This document shows, piece after piece, positions 18,728 through 27,039 of a stretch of 32,349 nucleotides of DNA. The notes below the pieces were generated by a model. It worked only from the letters and a program-made list of their open reading frames with translations. It had not been told where the DNA came from and did no database searches. Source of the DNA: Nocardiopsis kunsanensis DSM 44524 (lineage in GTDB: Bacteria > Actinomycetota > Actinomycetes > Streptosporangiales > Streptosporangiaceae); the NCBI RefSeq assembly GCF_000340965.1, contig NZ_ANAY01000049.1, forward strand, positions 1-32,349. Direction: 5' to 3'. Every line of letters starts with the position of its first letter. The first letter of the stretch is position 1. The translations under genes and the position numbers were made by a program.

Positions 18728-19723
18728 TCAGCGCAGTGCCAGCGCGGGACGGACCTCCCAGGTCGTCCACATCGGCCGGTACCCCATGCGGTGCCAGAAG
18801 GGTCCCGAGAGCGGGTTCATCGCCGCGTAGTTGAGCACCGACGCCGAGACCCCGTAGGAGTCCAGAGCCTGGTGGGCCTGGCCGACCAGGGCGGTGCCGA
18901 TCCCGTTGCCGCGCTCGTCGGCGGCCACCACCCCGTACCCGATGTGGGCGATGGGACGTGCCCGCACCAACGCCTTGGCCCAACGGGAACGCTCGGGCGG
19001 CGACACCCAGATCAGGCCCACGGCACGGCCGCGGCGTTCTGCCAACCAGATCCACGAACGCGACCGGCTCAGCGCCCGCGCGGCGACCTTGCGGGTCTGC
19101 TCGGCGGTGTCGGGCTGCAGGAAGACCCCGCCGAAGTTCTGCTCGTAGCGGTGCTCCTCCATGAGCAGCGCCACCACTTGGGCCAGGTCACCGCTGTCCG
19201 CCAGGCGGATCGTCACGTCGTGGGGCGGGATCGAGGGCGGGACCCCGCGGCGGCGCGGACGCGCGGCCAGCACGGTGTAGGGCTGCAGGCCGTGGCGTTG
19301 CAGCGGGATGATGCCGCACACGTCCCGGGCCGGCCAGCTCACCAGGGCCGCCGACTCCGACCCGGTACCGGTGGGCAGGTCCTCGAGCTGGTCGCGCCAG
19401 CTGGTCAGGAGGGAGTCCAGGGCACGTCCGGGGTCGGGCCCGCCCACGACGGGGGTGAGCCAGTGCTGGTCCGGCACGCCCCAGATCCGGCCGACCTCAC
19501 CCGGCTGGTACCAGGTGTAGTGCATACTCCCCGCTGCGACCGTGCGCTTGTCCTCGTCGCTGACGGTCAGCAGGGGATAGGAGTCCGGGGCGAAACTGAC
19601 GGGCTCGGGCAACAGCGGGTCGGCATCGCTCCATCGCTGGGCGGCCGAGCGCACCAAAGGGTCGAGTCCGATGTCGCCCCCGGGCGCCCCCTCATGCCGC
19701 ACTCGCGCGACATAACCGCTCAT
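18728..19723 (-). CDS. GNAT family N-acetyltransferase
   Basis: A 331-aa protein whose C-terminal half (about 170-325) is a GNAT domain: VVAADERGNGIGTALVGQA holds the acetyl-CoA motif (R/Q-x-x-G-x-G/A, here RGNGIG), followed by LNYAAMNPLSGPFWHRMGY. The N-terminal half (1-160) is a second domain without an obvious motif, possibly a degenerate GNAT or substrate-recognition domain. ATG 19723 directly follows the strong site AAGGGGAGGGG and is chosen over the longer open frame to 19804. The substrate is unknown. Confidence 0.85.
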   Translation of the reverse strand: MSGYVARVRHEGAPGGDIGLDPLVRSAAQRWSDADPLLPEPVSFAPDSYPLLTVSDEDKRTVAAGSMHYTWYQPGEVGRIWGVPDQHWLTPVVGGPDPGRALDSLLTSWRDQLEDLPTGTGSESAALVSWPARDVCGIIPLQRHGLQPYTVLAARPRRRGVPPSIPPHDVTIRLADSGDLAQVVALLMEEHRYEQNFGGVFLQPDTAEQTRKVAARALSRSRSWIWLAERRGRAVGLIWVSPPERSRWAKALVRARPIAHIGYGVVAADERGNGIGTALVGQAHQALDSYGVSASVLNYAAMNPLSGPFWHRMGYRPMWTTWEVRPALALR

Positions 19724-19889
19724 CCACCCCTCCCCTTGGCGGGTCTGCTCCGTCGTGTACGTGGCCCGGAGTGTGCCTCGAACCACGCACAGGGACCGAA
19801 CCACCGTAACCGATACGGGGTGTCACCGGGGCGTCGGGACGGTCACCCGGGAAGAACGGGTCCCGCGCGATGGCAGGGGTTGCACTCGG

Positions 19890-20345
19890 TCAGCCCGCCG
19901 CGGAGCCTCCTCGGTGGACCGTGGTGTCCCGGCCGCGGTTGACCACCTCGGGGTCACCGGTCCCGTAGGAGACGGTGTTGTCGACACCGACCAGGACGAT
20001 CTTGTCGGCCGAGCCGACCTCGACGGTCGACCCGCGTCCGGTGGCCCGCACCATGCCACAGGTGCCGTCCAGGACCACCTGGGCGTCGTCGGCGGTGACC
20101 ACCACCTCGCGGCCCTCACACTCCCCGTCCACCTGGCTGCCGTCGTCCACGACGATCAGTGCGTCGTCCTCGACGACGTTGTGTTCGACCGGGTCCTGCT
20201 CCTGCCGCGGAGCCTCGCCCGCCCCGTGCCCGCCGGTCCTCTCACCGCCCTCCCCCTCGGACAGGAAGGACCCCGGCTCGCACCCGACCAGCGCAAGGGC
20301 GAGCAGCACGGCACCGATCGCGGTGACCAGAGGTCCGACCCGCAT
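19890..20345 (-). CDS. DUF3060 lipoprotein
   Basis: A 151-aa secreted lipoprotein. An N-terminal signal peptide (GPLVTAIGAVLLALALVGC) ends in the lipobox LVGC, with Cys22 the lipidated residue. A charged linker rich in Glu and Gly (23-55) leads to a C-terminal region with short repeating strands (GSQVDGECEGREVVVTADD and similar), as in DUF3060 proteins, which look like small right-handed beta repeats. It should be anchored on the outer face of the membrane. Function is not known. ATG 20345 follows GGAGGAT. It lies 137 nt from the uvrB stop. Confidence 0.82.
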   Translation of the reverse strand: MRVGPLVTAIGAVLLALALVGCEPGSFLSEGEGGERTGGHGAGEAPRQEQDPVEHNVVEDDALIVVDDGSQVDGECEGREVVVTADDAQVVLDGTCGMVRATGRGSTVEVGSADKIVLVGVDNTVSYGTGDPEVVNRGRDTTVHRGGSAAG

Positions 20346-20482
20346 CCGTATCCTCCAGGTCCACAGGTGACGACGGCACGCGCCGAACTTCAGCGCGGAG
20401 CCAAGGCTATGTCACGCTGCAGTAAACCCGCGACCCCTTCGTTGCCCGAACGTGCCCTGGACGAGACACGGAGCCTTGCGTC

Positions 20483-22579
20483 TCAGCTGATCCCGGCCTC
20501 GTCCATGCCACGGAGCTCACGCTTGAGCTCACCGATCTCGTCGCGCAGCCGGGCCGCCATCTCGAACTGCAGGTCGGACGCGGCCTGGTGCATCTGCTCG
20601 GAGAGCTGGTCGATGAGCCCGGCCAGCTCCGCCCGCGGCATGTTCGACAGGTCCGCGGAGCGCTCCCCCGCGCCCGGTACAGGCGCCTTGGACCCGGCGC
20701 CCGCGCCCCGGTACCCGGTCGCCATGAGTTCCTCGGTGTCCACGTCCTCCCGGCTGAGGGAGTCCAGGATGTCGGCGATCTCCTTGCGCAGCGGCGTGGG
20801 GTCGATCCCGTGCTCCTCGTTGTAGGCCAGCTGCTTGGCCCGGCGCCGGTCGGTCTCGTCGAGGGCCGCGCGCATGGAGTCGGTGACGTTGTCGGCGTAC
20901 ATGTGCACCTGGCCTGCCACGTTGCGCGCCGCACGGCCGATGGTCTGGATCAGGGAGGTCTCCGAACGCAGGAACCCCTCCTTGTCGGCGTCCAGGATCG
21001 CCACCAGCGACACCTCCGGCAGATCCAGCCCCTCCCGCAGCAGGTTGATGCCGACCAGGACGTCGTACTCGCCCACACGCAGCTCGCGCAGCAGCTCGAC
21101 CCGGCGCAGGGTGTCGACCTCGCTGTGCAGGTAACGCACCCGGATCCCGAGCTCGGCGAAGTAGTCGGTCAGGTCCTCCGCCATCTTCTTGGTCAGGGTC
21201 GTCACCAGAACGCGCTCCCGGCGCTCAGCGCGCTCCTGGATCTCGTGCACCAGGTCGTCGATCTGGCCCTCGGTGGGCTTGACCAGAACCTCGGGGTCGA
21301 CCAGCCCGGTCGGGCGGATGACCTGTTCCACGATCTCGCCGCCGCCCTGGCGCAACTCGTAGCGGCCCGGGGTCGCCGACAGGTACACCGACTGCCCGAT
21401 GCGTTCGGTGAACTCCTCCCACTTGAGCGGGCGGTTGTCCATCGCCGAGGGCAGACGGAACCCGTGGTCGACCAGTGTGCGTTTGCGCGCGGCGTCGCCC
21501 TCGTACATCGCGCCGACCTGCGGCACCGTCACGTGCGACTCGTCCAGTACCAGCAGGAAGTCCTCCGGGAAGTAGTCCAGGAGGGTGTGGGGGGCGCTAC
21601 CCGGTTCGCGGTCGTCGAAGTGGCGCGAGTAGTTCTCGATGCCCGAGCAGCTCCCCAGCTGCTCGATCATCTCCAGGTCGTGGGTGGTGCGCATCCGCAG
21701 GCGCTGGGCCTCCAGCAGCTTGTTCTGCCCCTCGAGCTCGGCCAGGCGCTCGCCCAGCTCCGCCTCGATCCCGGCGACCGCCTTGCGGGTACGTTCCTCT
21801 CCGGCGACGTAGTGCGAGGCCGGGAAGATGAACACGTGCCGGCTCTCGTCCAGGACCTCACCGGTGAGCGGGTGCAGTGTCATGAGGCGTTCGACCTCGT
21901 CACCGAACATCTCGATACGGATCGCGAGTTCCTCGTAGACCGGGATGATCTCGATCGTGTCCCCGCGCACCCGGAACGTCCCGCGGGTGAAGGCGGTGTC
22001 GTTGCGGCTGTACTGCATCTCGACCAGGCGGCGCAGGAGCTCGTCGCGTTCGACCTCCATACCGACCTTGATCTCGGCCATGCGGTCGACGTACTCCTGC
22101 GGGGTACCCAGTCCGTAGATGCACGAGACGGAGGCGACCACGATCGTGTCCCGGCGGGTCAGCAGCGAGTTCGTGGCCGAGTGCCGCAGTCGCTCGACCT
22201 CGTCGTTGATCGAGGAGTCCTTCTCGATGTAGGTGTCGCTCTGGGGGACGTAGGCCTCGGGTTGGTAGTAGTCGTAGTAGGAGACGAAGTACTCGACGGC
22301 GTTGTTGGGCAGCATCTGCCGCAGCTCGTTGGCGAACTGCGCGGCCAGTGTCTTGTTCGGCTGCATCACCAGGGTCGGGCGCTGCAGCTGTTCGACCGTC
22401 CAGGCCACCGTCGCGGTCTTACCGGTACCGGTGGCGCCCAGCAGCACGGTGTGTTCCTCACCCGAGCGCACCCGTTCACTGATGCGCTCGATCGCCTCGG
22501 GCTGGTCGCCCGCCGGGCGCATGTCCGAGACGACCTCGAACGGGTCCTCGGAGCGTTTGATGTCGCTGACCGGTCGCAC
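20483..22579 (-). CDS. uvrB: Excinuclease ABC subunit B
   Basis: UvrB receives damaged DNA from UvrA and recruits UvrC in nucleotide excision repair. The 698-aa product has Walker A GATGTGKT at 48-55, the damage-probing beta-hairpin region (YYDYYQPEAYVPQSDTYI), the helicase motif LLVLDESH, and RAARNVAGQVHMYAD near motif VI. A C-terminal UVR domain (about 650-690) interacts with UvrC. GTG 22579 has GGGAGG at 5 nt and gives the usual family start. The gene is intact. Confidence 0.97.
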   Translation of the reverse strand: MRPVSDIKRSEDPFEVVSDMRPAGDQPEAIERISERVRSGEEHTVLLGATGTGKTATVAWTVEQLQRPTLVMQPNKTLAAQFANELRQMLPNNAVEYFVSYYDYYQPEAYVPQSDTYIEKDSSINDEVERLRHSATNSLLTRRDTIVVASVSCIYGLGTPQEYVDRMAEIKVGMEVERDELLRRLVEMQYSRNDTAFTRGTFRVRGDTIEIIPVYEELAIRIEMFGDEVERLMTLHPLTGEVLDESRHVFIFPASHYVAGEERTRKAVAGIEAELGERLAELEGQNKLLEAQRLRMRTTHDLEMIEQLGSCSGIENYSRHFDDREPGSAPHTLLDYFPEDFLLVLDESHVTVPQVGAMYEGDAARKRTLVDHGFRLPSAMDNRPLKWEEFTERIGQSVYLSATPGRYELRQGGGEIVEQVIRPTGLVDPEVLVKPTEGQIDDLVHEIQERAERRERVLVTTLTKKMAEDLTDYFAELGIRVRYLHSEVDTLRRVELLRELRVGEYDVLVGINLLREGLDLPEVSLVAILDADKEGFLRSETSLIQTIGRAARNVAGQVHMYADNVTDSMRAALDETDRRRAKQLAYNEEHGIDPTPLRKEIADILDSLSREDVDTEELMATGYRGAGAGSKAPVPGAGERSADLSNMPRAELAGLIDQLSEQMHQAASDLQFEMAARLRDEIGELKRELRGMDEAGIS

Positions 22580-23018
22580 TTGGGCCTCCCATCGGAACCT
22601 CGGGGCCCGTCCACCCGCCCGGCAGACCCCACGCGTTCAACGCTACCCGTCCTGTTCGGGAGCGCCTCGGCCTTCGGACCGGAGGTGAAACGGTCCGGGA
22701 CCGTGCCGGGAACGCACGCTCACCGCGTCGGCCCGCGCCCCGCACCCCCGTGCCATCACGCACCCGGCTTTCCGTTCCCCTTCCCCGTGCGTTCCTCGCA
22801 ATCACCGCAAACAGCGGCCGGGACTTCGACCACCACACCATTCACCAGAACGACAGAACAAGCACTGCAGCAAGAAACGGTTTTTCACTTACCCTCCTCG
22901 CCGAGATCGAACCCGACCATATTCGGTAAATTCATTTCCTTCGAAGGGGAGCGCGCATAACGTTATTTCCGCCCGCCACCACAGAGGAGAGCCCAGCTGA
23001 GGAGAAAAGGTTCCGGTC
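22580..23018. other. Long AT-richer intergenic region upstream of the RiPP-like ORF
   Basis: No gene is supported in this stretch. The segment from about 22790 to 22980 is clearly richer in A and T than its surroundings and contains two perfect palindromes, and the last 20 nt carry GAGGAGAAAAGG before ATG 23019. No convincing -35/-10 pair is seen. The base composition fits a promoter region of acquired DNA. Confidence 0.5.
22938..22966. promoter_or_regulatory. Two adjacent 10-bp palindromes upstream of the RiPP-like ORF
   Basis: CCTTCGAAGG (22938-22947) and ATAACGTTAT (22957-22966) are each perfect palindromes, 19 bp apart centre to centre, 53-81 bp before ATG 23019. The spacing of about two helical turns would let two dimers bind on one face. 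No known regulator is assigned. Confidence 0.4.
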
Positions 23019-23147
23019 ATGGAAAAGCCCGTGTACGAAGCACCTTCCGCCGAAGAGGCCGGTGACTTCCGGGGAGGCACCGGGGCCTCGTCCACAGCGG
23101 GCACGAGACCCACTTCCCCGGCTGGTGGCGCTCCGTCCGGTCCGGCC
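23019..23147 (+). pseudogene. Lasso-peptide-like precursor, frameshifted (candidate RiPP)
   Basis: The first 22 residues, beginning MEKPVYEAPSAEEAGDF, fit the lasso leader pattern YxxPxLxxxGxFxxxT exactly in spacing (Tyr6, Pro9, Gly15, Phe17, Thr21), with Ala in place of Leu. Thr21 is penultimate, as needed by lasso leader peptidases. In the open frame the continuation has no Asp or Glu and cannot form a macrolactam. In the -1 frame, entered at the G run 23082-23085, it reads GLVHSGHETHFPGWW, with Gly1 and Glu8 in the right places for an 8-residue ring. All 21 codons from 23084 to 23146 in that frame end in G or C, against 14 of 21 in the open frame. One missing G would explain the break. No stop follows at once, and no lasso B, C or transporter gene is in the window. 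As given, the open frame runs to 23258. GAGGAGAAAAGG precedes the ATG. Confidence 0.5.
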
Positions 23148-23148
23148 T

Positions 23149-23429
23149 TCAGGCACGTGCCGTCCGGGCCGGCCCCGACCCTTGCTCGGCCGGCCGCGCG
23201 GCCAGTCCCGCATTGTCGCTGGTACGCACGAGGACATGGTGCCCCAGCACGTCCCTGAGCGGAAGTTCCGGAACGGCCTGCGTGATGGGCCGCCGACCGT
23301 GCCCGACGACCACGAGCTCGCCGGCGATCCGGGAGAGTCCGTCGAGCAGGTGACCGGACAGCAGTACGGTGCGCCCTCGTCGCCCGGGTTGCCTCCGTAG
23401 ATCTTGGCCAAATTGGGTATATCGCTCAT
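23149..23429 (-). pseudogene. Unrecognised small ORF convergent to the RiPP-like ORF, probably frameshifted
   Basis: ATG 23429 has GAGGAG 10 nt upstream and starts MSDIPNLAKIYGGNPGDEG. Beyond this, the same frame turns to Cys/Trp/Ser/Arg-rich residues with no stop for over 400 nt. A neighbouring frame, entered near 23370, gives RTVLLSGHLLDGLSRIAGEL and then VVVGHGRRPITQAV, which is far more protein-like, and stops at 23149, three bases past the candidate core. One added G joins the two parts into about 93 residues. Codons before the switch favour the first frame and after it the second. No family is recognised; GELVVVGHGRR faintly recalls universal stress proteins but the rest does not fit. 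A 124-aa reading from GTG 23523 without frameshift is possible but has poor codon use. Confidence 0.4.
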
Positions 23430-23750
23430 CTCGAATGACACTCCTCGCGCCCCCGGCGACTGCGCCATGGAACATGAGCACCCTACGACCCCGAGTACTC
23501 GAGCACACGAACGAGCTTTTCACGATTCATGGAACGTCACTTATCCGGAGCAGCGGCCCCGGGGCAGCAGACCCTCCGGCGGAAGGTCGCTTCAACCTCA
23601 CGGCCCTCTTATCCACTGCCAGATTTCCCTTCCGACACCTCTCGGAGAACCGGAACCGGGAAACGGAACGACCCTTGCAGTTACTCCGGAAATCCCCGGA
23701 CCCGGCCGGCGCCAGGGACCACCCACACACGCGAGGAGGCCGCGCCGAGT
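23430..23750. other. Intergenic region between the small minus-strand ORF and coaE
   Basis: About 320 bp in which I see no gene, RNA or strong hairpin. Codon patterns in all frames look non-coding. It must contain the 3' end of the coaE transcript and the promoter of the small minus-strand ORF if that is expressed. Confidence 0.4.
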
Positions 23751-24356
23751 TCACTCCTGGGCGCGGGTCGAGAGTTCACGCCAGAGTTCGGCCACACGGG
23801 CCCTCAGTTCGTCCCGGCTGCCGGAGTTGTCCACCACCAGGTCGGCAGCGGCCAGCCGGGTGTCCCGGTCGGCCTGCGCACGGATCCTGGCCCGCACCTG
23901 CTCGCGCGGCATCCCGCGGTCGCCGAAGACCCGCTCCACCCGCACCTCGTCGGGGGCGTCCACGACCACGACGAGGTCGTAGAGGGACCCCAGATCGTTC
24001 TCCACGAGCAAGGGCACGTCGTAGACCACGACCTCGGTGCCTGCTGCCAGCGCCTCCTCCATGAGCTGTCCGCTACGCTCACCGACCCTCGGGTGAACGA
24101 TCGCGTTGAGCTTGGCGAGCCGCTCCTGGTCGGCGAAGACGATCTCACCGAGCGCGGCCCGGTCGAGACCGCCGTCCTCGGCCAGCACCCGTTCACCGAA
24201 CTCCGCGACCACCTCGGACAGACCAGGGGTTCCCGGTTCCACGACCTCACGGGCGAGGGCGTCGGCATCGATCACCACCGCCCCGCAGGAGGAGAGTTCT
24301 GCCGAGACCGCGCTCTTACCCGAACCGATCCCGCCTGTGAGTCCCACTTTGAGCAT
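23751..24356 (-). CDS. coaE: Dephospho-CoA kinase
   Basis: Catalyses the last step of coenzyme A synthesis, phosphorylating dephospho-CoA with ATP. The 201-aa product starts MLKVGLTGGIGSGKS, with the P-loop at about 8-15, and continues with DADALAREVVEPGTPG, HPRVGERS and YDVPLLVEN, all family motifs. It lacks the extra C-terminal UPF0157 domain found in the mycobacterial fusion. ATG 24356 is the only sensible start. It lies 93 nt downstream of a GNAT gene on the same strand. Confidence 0.95.
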   Translation of the reverse strand: MLKVGLTGGIGSGKSAVSAELSSCGAVVIDADALAREVVEPGTPGLSEVVAEFGERVLAEDGGLDRAALGEIVFADQERLAKLNAIVHPRVGERSGQLMEEALAAGTEVVVYDVPLLVENDLGSLYDLVVVVDAPDEVRVERVFGDRGMPREQVRARIRAQADRDTRLAAADLVVDNSGSRDELRARVAELWRELSTRAQE

Positions 24357-24449
24357 GACAAGACCCTAGATCCTGTGCGGACGGGACTCGACCCGGTGCG
24401 CCCCGCGCGGGCGAGGAGAAAAATGTGACCTGCCTCGCGCAGGACCGGC

Positions 24450-24950
24450 CTACCGGAGTTCCTTGCGCATGTGCGCCATCACCAGATGCTCGGCGAGGCG
24501 TTCACGGGAGGTCTCGGCGAACCCGAGGCTGCGGAACAAGCGCATCAGAGCGGCGTCGTGCGCGCCCGCGGACAGGGTCAGGGACGCAGGAGCGGTCTCG
24601 AGGCCGCGGGCGCGCCGTTCGGCCTCCTCCAGGAGCCGACGGGCGATACCGCGGCCACGCAGATCGGGCGCGACCGCCAGACGGCTCAGCACCGCGCCCG
24701 TGCCCAGGGTGCGCAGGCGGACCGCCCCGACCGGGCGTGGGCCGGCCACGGCGCACACCACCAGGGTGTCGGGGTCGCCCAGCAGGGTGTGTATCCGCTC
24801 CAGGCTCTCGGTCAACGCCACGGTGAAGGGGTCGCCGAAGGTCTGCGCTTCGTCGACGAAAGCGGCGCGTTGAAGGGTGAAGAGCTCCCCGGAGTCGTCG
24901 GGGACGGCGGGGCGCAGAGTGACGTCGGGGACGGTCGCGGGTGTGCTCAT
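24450..24950 (-). CDS. GNAT family N-acetyltransferase
   Basis: A 166-aa single-domain GNAT protein. The acetyl-CoA-binding motif lies in LSRLAVAPDLRGRGIARRLL (about 88-107; RGRGIA), followed by the helix and the LFRSLGFAETSRE segment of motif B. The N-terminal LRPAVPDDSGELFTLQRAAF is the usual GNAT beginning. Substrate unknown. It may be cotranscribed with coaE, 93 nt downstream. ATG 24950 is the first start; it lies about 140 nt below rpsA, behind that gene's terminator hairpin. Confidence 0.88.
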   Translation of the reverse strand: MSTPATVPDVTLRPAVPDDSGELFTLQRAAFVDEAQTFGDPFTVALTESLERIHTLLGDPDTLVVCAVAGPRPVGAVRLRTLGTGAVLSRLAVAPDLRGRGIARRLLEEAERRARGLETAPASLTLSAGAHDAALMRLFRSLGFAETSRERLAEHLVMAHMRKELR

Positions 24951-24997
24951 GGCCCGATCCTAGGCCCCGGTCCACCGCAGGACGCCGCGACGCGACG

Positions 24998-25025
24998 AAG
25001 GGCCGCCCCTTGCGGGACGGCCCTT
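24998..25025 (-). terminator. rpsA terminator hairpin
   Basis: AAGGGCCG and CGGCCCTT form the lower stem (24998-25005 with 25018-25025) and CCC/GGG the upper stem, with one C-A mismatch between, closed by the loop TTGC. It lies 64 nt after the rpsA stop on the minus strand. No T-tract, as common in this GC range. Confidence 0.7.
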
Positions 25026-25088
25026 CACGGCGTGCACGGAGGGTTCCCGGAGGAACCGCCCGTTCAGGCCTCAGTCAGCTGCGGGAGC

Positions 25089-26582
25089 TCAGGCGTCGCC
25101 GCCGGCGAGCTTCTCGCGGAGGGCGGCCAGGGCCTCGTCGGAGGCCAGGGCACCGCTGGAAGTGGGCTCGGCCGGGGCCTGCTGAGCAGCACCGCCACCG
25201 CCGGTGTGCTCTTCCTCTTCCTCCACGGCCGGGGCGTTGGCTGCGTCGGCCTCGGCCGCCTGCGCCTCCTCGACCTGCTTGCGGTGCGCCTCGAAGCGGG
25301 CCTGCGCCTCGGCGTAGTTGCGCTCCCACTCGTCTCGCTGGACCTCGAAGCCCTCGAGCCACTCGCCGCTCTCGGGGTCGAAGCCCTCGGGGTACTTGTA
25401 GTTGCCCTGCTCGTCGTAGTCGGCGGCCATGCCGTACAGGGTCGGGTCGAAGTCCACCTGGTCGGGCGAGACGGCCTCGTTGGCCTGCTTCAGCGAAAGG
25501 CTGATGCGGCGGCGCTCGAGGTCGATGTCGATGATCTTGACGAAGATCTCGGTGCCGACCTGGACGACCTGCTCGGGCACCTCGACGTGGCGCTCGGCCA
25601 GCTCGGAGATGTGGACCAGGCCCTCGATGCCCTCCTCGACGCGCACGAACGCACCGAACGGAACCAGCTTGGTGACCTTGCCGGGAACGACCTGGCCGAT
25701 CTGGTGCGTGCGGGCGAACTGCTGCCAGGGGTCCTCCTGCGTCGCCTTGAGCGACAGGGAGACACGCTCGCGCTCCATGTCCACGTCGAGAACCTCGACG
25801 GTGACCTCCTGGCCGACCTCGACGACCTCGCTGGGGTGGTCGATGTGCTTCCAGGAGAGCTCGGAGACGTGGACCAGACCGTCGACGCCACCCAGGTCCA
25901 CGAAAGCACCGAAGTTGACGATCGAGGAGACGACGCCCTTGCGGATCTGGCCCTTCTGGAGGGTGTTGAGGAAGGTCTGGCGGACCTCGGACTGGGTCTG
26001 CTCGAGCCAGGCGCGGCGGGACAGGACCACGTTGTTGCGGTTCTTGTCCAGCTCGATGATCTTGGCTTCGAGCTCACGGCCCACGTAGGGCTGCAGGTCG
26101 CGGACGCGGCGCATCTCGACCAGGGAGGCCGGCAGGAAGCCGCGGAGGCCGATGTCGAGGATGAGACCACCCTTGACGACCTCGATGACGGTACCGGTGA
26201 CGACGCCGTCCTCTTCCTTGATCTTCTCGATCGTGCCCCAGGCGCGCTCGTACTGGGCGCGCTTCTTGGACAGGATCAGGCGGCCTTCCTTGTCCTCCTT
26301 CTGGAGAACGAGGGCTTCGACCTGGTCGCCGACGGCGACGACCTCGCTCGGGTCGACGTCGTGCTTGATCGAGAGTTCGCGTGACGGAATCACACCCTCG
26401 GTCTTGTAGCCGATGTCGAGCAAGACCTCGTCTCGATCGACCTTCACGATGGTGCCCTCAACGATGTCACCGTCGTTGAAGTACTTGATGGTCTCGTCGA
26501 TCGCCGCGAGGAAGGCTTCCTCGGACCCGATGTCGTCGACCGCTACCTGGGGTGTCGAGGTGGCCTCGGTGCTGCTCGTCAT
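25089..26582 (-). CDS. rpsA: 30S ribosomal protein S1
   Basis: S1 helps mRNA bind the 30S subunit. The 497-aa product has four S1 RNA-binding repeats at about 38-107, 124-191, 212-280 and 297-367, the last two with GAFVDLGGVDGLVHVSELSW and GAFVRVEEGIEGLVHISELA. A Glu/Ala/Gln-rich tail (about 370-497) follows, as in other actinobacterial S1 proteins, which lack the fifth and sixth repeats of E. coli. ATG 26582 gives the standard start MTSSTEA, with GGAG 11 nt upstream; the longer frame to 26681 is not supported. A promoter lies about 230 bp upstream. Confidence 0.97.
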   Translation of the reverse strand: MTSSTEATSTPQVAVDDIGSEEAFLAAIDETIKYFNDGDIVEGTIVKVDRDEVLLDIGYKTEGVIPSRELSIKHDVDPSEVVAVGDQVEALVLQKEDKEGRLILSKKRAQYERAWGTIEKIKEEDGVVTGTVIEVVKGGLILDIGLRGFLPASLVEMRRVRDLQPYVGRELEAKIIELDKNRNNVVLSRRAWLEQTQSEVRQTFLNTLQKGQIRKGVVSSIVNFGAFVDLGGVDGLVHVSELSWKHIDHPSEVVEVGQEVTVEVLDVDMERERVSLSLKATQEDPWQQFARTHQIGQVVPGKVTKLVPFGAFVRVEEGIEGLVHISELAERHVEVPEQVVQVGTEIFVKIIDIDLERRRISLSLKQANEAVSPDQVDFDPTLYGMAADYDEQGNYKYPEGFDPESGEWLEGFEVQRDEWERNYAEAQARFEAHRKQVEEAQAAEADAANAPAVEEEEEHTGGGGAAQQAPAEPTSSGALASDEALAALREKLAGGDA

Positions 26583-26800
26583 GTGTGGGTGGACTCCGGA
26601 TACGGACAGGTTCAGGAAATGGGCACGTGGTAGGTCCGAGCCCGTCGATCCGTCATTCCAGAAAGTAGGGAGCAGGGCCACATACGGAACGAGCCGATCC
26701 GTGGCCGCCAGCCGCCGGGTCCAGGAGTGGTGACCGAACGGTGCAGCCCCTCCGTCCCCACGTCAAGGAGACGATGACGCACGCACGAACCCACAACGCT
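26583..26800 (-). other. Long 5' leader of rpsA
   Basis: From the promoter below, the predicted rpsA transcript begins near 26800 and has a leader of about 218 nt with no convincing ORF. Such length is unusual for actinobacterial mRNAs, many of which are short-leadered or leaderless, and suggests translational control, as for S1 autoregulation in other bacteria. No known riboswitch fold is recognised. Confidence 0.4.
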
Positions 26801-26806
26801 GTAACC

Positions 26807-26835
26807 AGAGTATGAGATGTGGGTGTCCTGGTCAA
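26807..26835 (-). promoter_or_regulatory. rpsA: rpsA promoter
   Basis: On the minus strand, TTGACC (26835-26830) and TACTCT (26812-26807) are separated by exactly 17 bp, a good match to the housekeeping sigma promoter of actinobacteria (TTGACR, TAxxxT). Transcription would start near 26800. Between here and the arfB stop at 27040 there is no gene. Confidence 0.7.
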
Positions 26836-26984
26836 TCGGAACCCCGGGCCGCCAACCCGACGAACGCCACAATGGGCGCAACTTACCGGAGCCCGAACGG
26901 GGAGATCAACCTTTCCACATGCCGACCCCTCGCACAATCGAGGCACCCCCACCTGCCCCTGGACCGCAACCGGCCCACGACCGC

Positions 26985-27011
26985 CCCGGTTTCGGACTCC
27001 CGGGAACCGGG
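26985..27011 (-). terminator. Possible terminator after arfB
   Basis: CCCGGTT (26985-26991) pairs with AACCGGG (27005-27011) around a 13-nt loop, about 30 nt after the arfB stop. The stem is short and the loop contains a further CCCGGG; moderate support only. Confidence 0.35.
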
Positions 27012-27039
27012 AACAGGACAGGCTGCAGTGCGGCCGAGA

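Noticed and set aside
23076..23090. Programmed -1 frameshift at the G run
   Set aside because: No canonical X-XXY-YYZ slippery heptamer and no clear downstream pseudoknot; base loss or a sequencing error is simpler, though it is not excluded.
23082..23258. Plus-strand open frame after the leader as a genuine core peptide
   Set aside because: It has no Asp or Glu to close a lasso ring and a third of its codons end in A or T, unlike the -1 frame.
23149..23429. Reading the minus-strand frame after MSDIPNL as a Cys-rich peptide (CCPVTC)
   Set aside because: There is no stop for several hundred nucleotides and the following residues are rich in Trp, Ser and Arg, as in non-coding high-GC DNA; the neighbouring frame is more protein-like.
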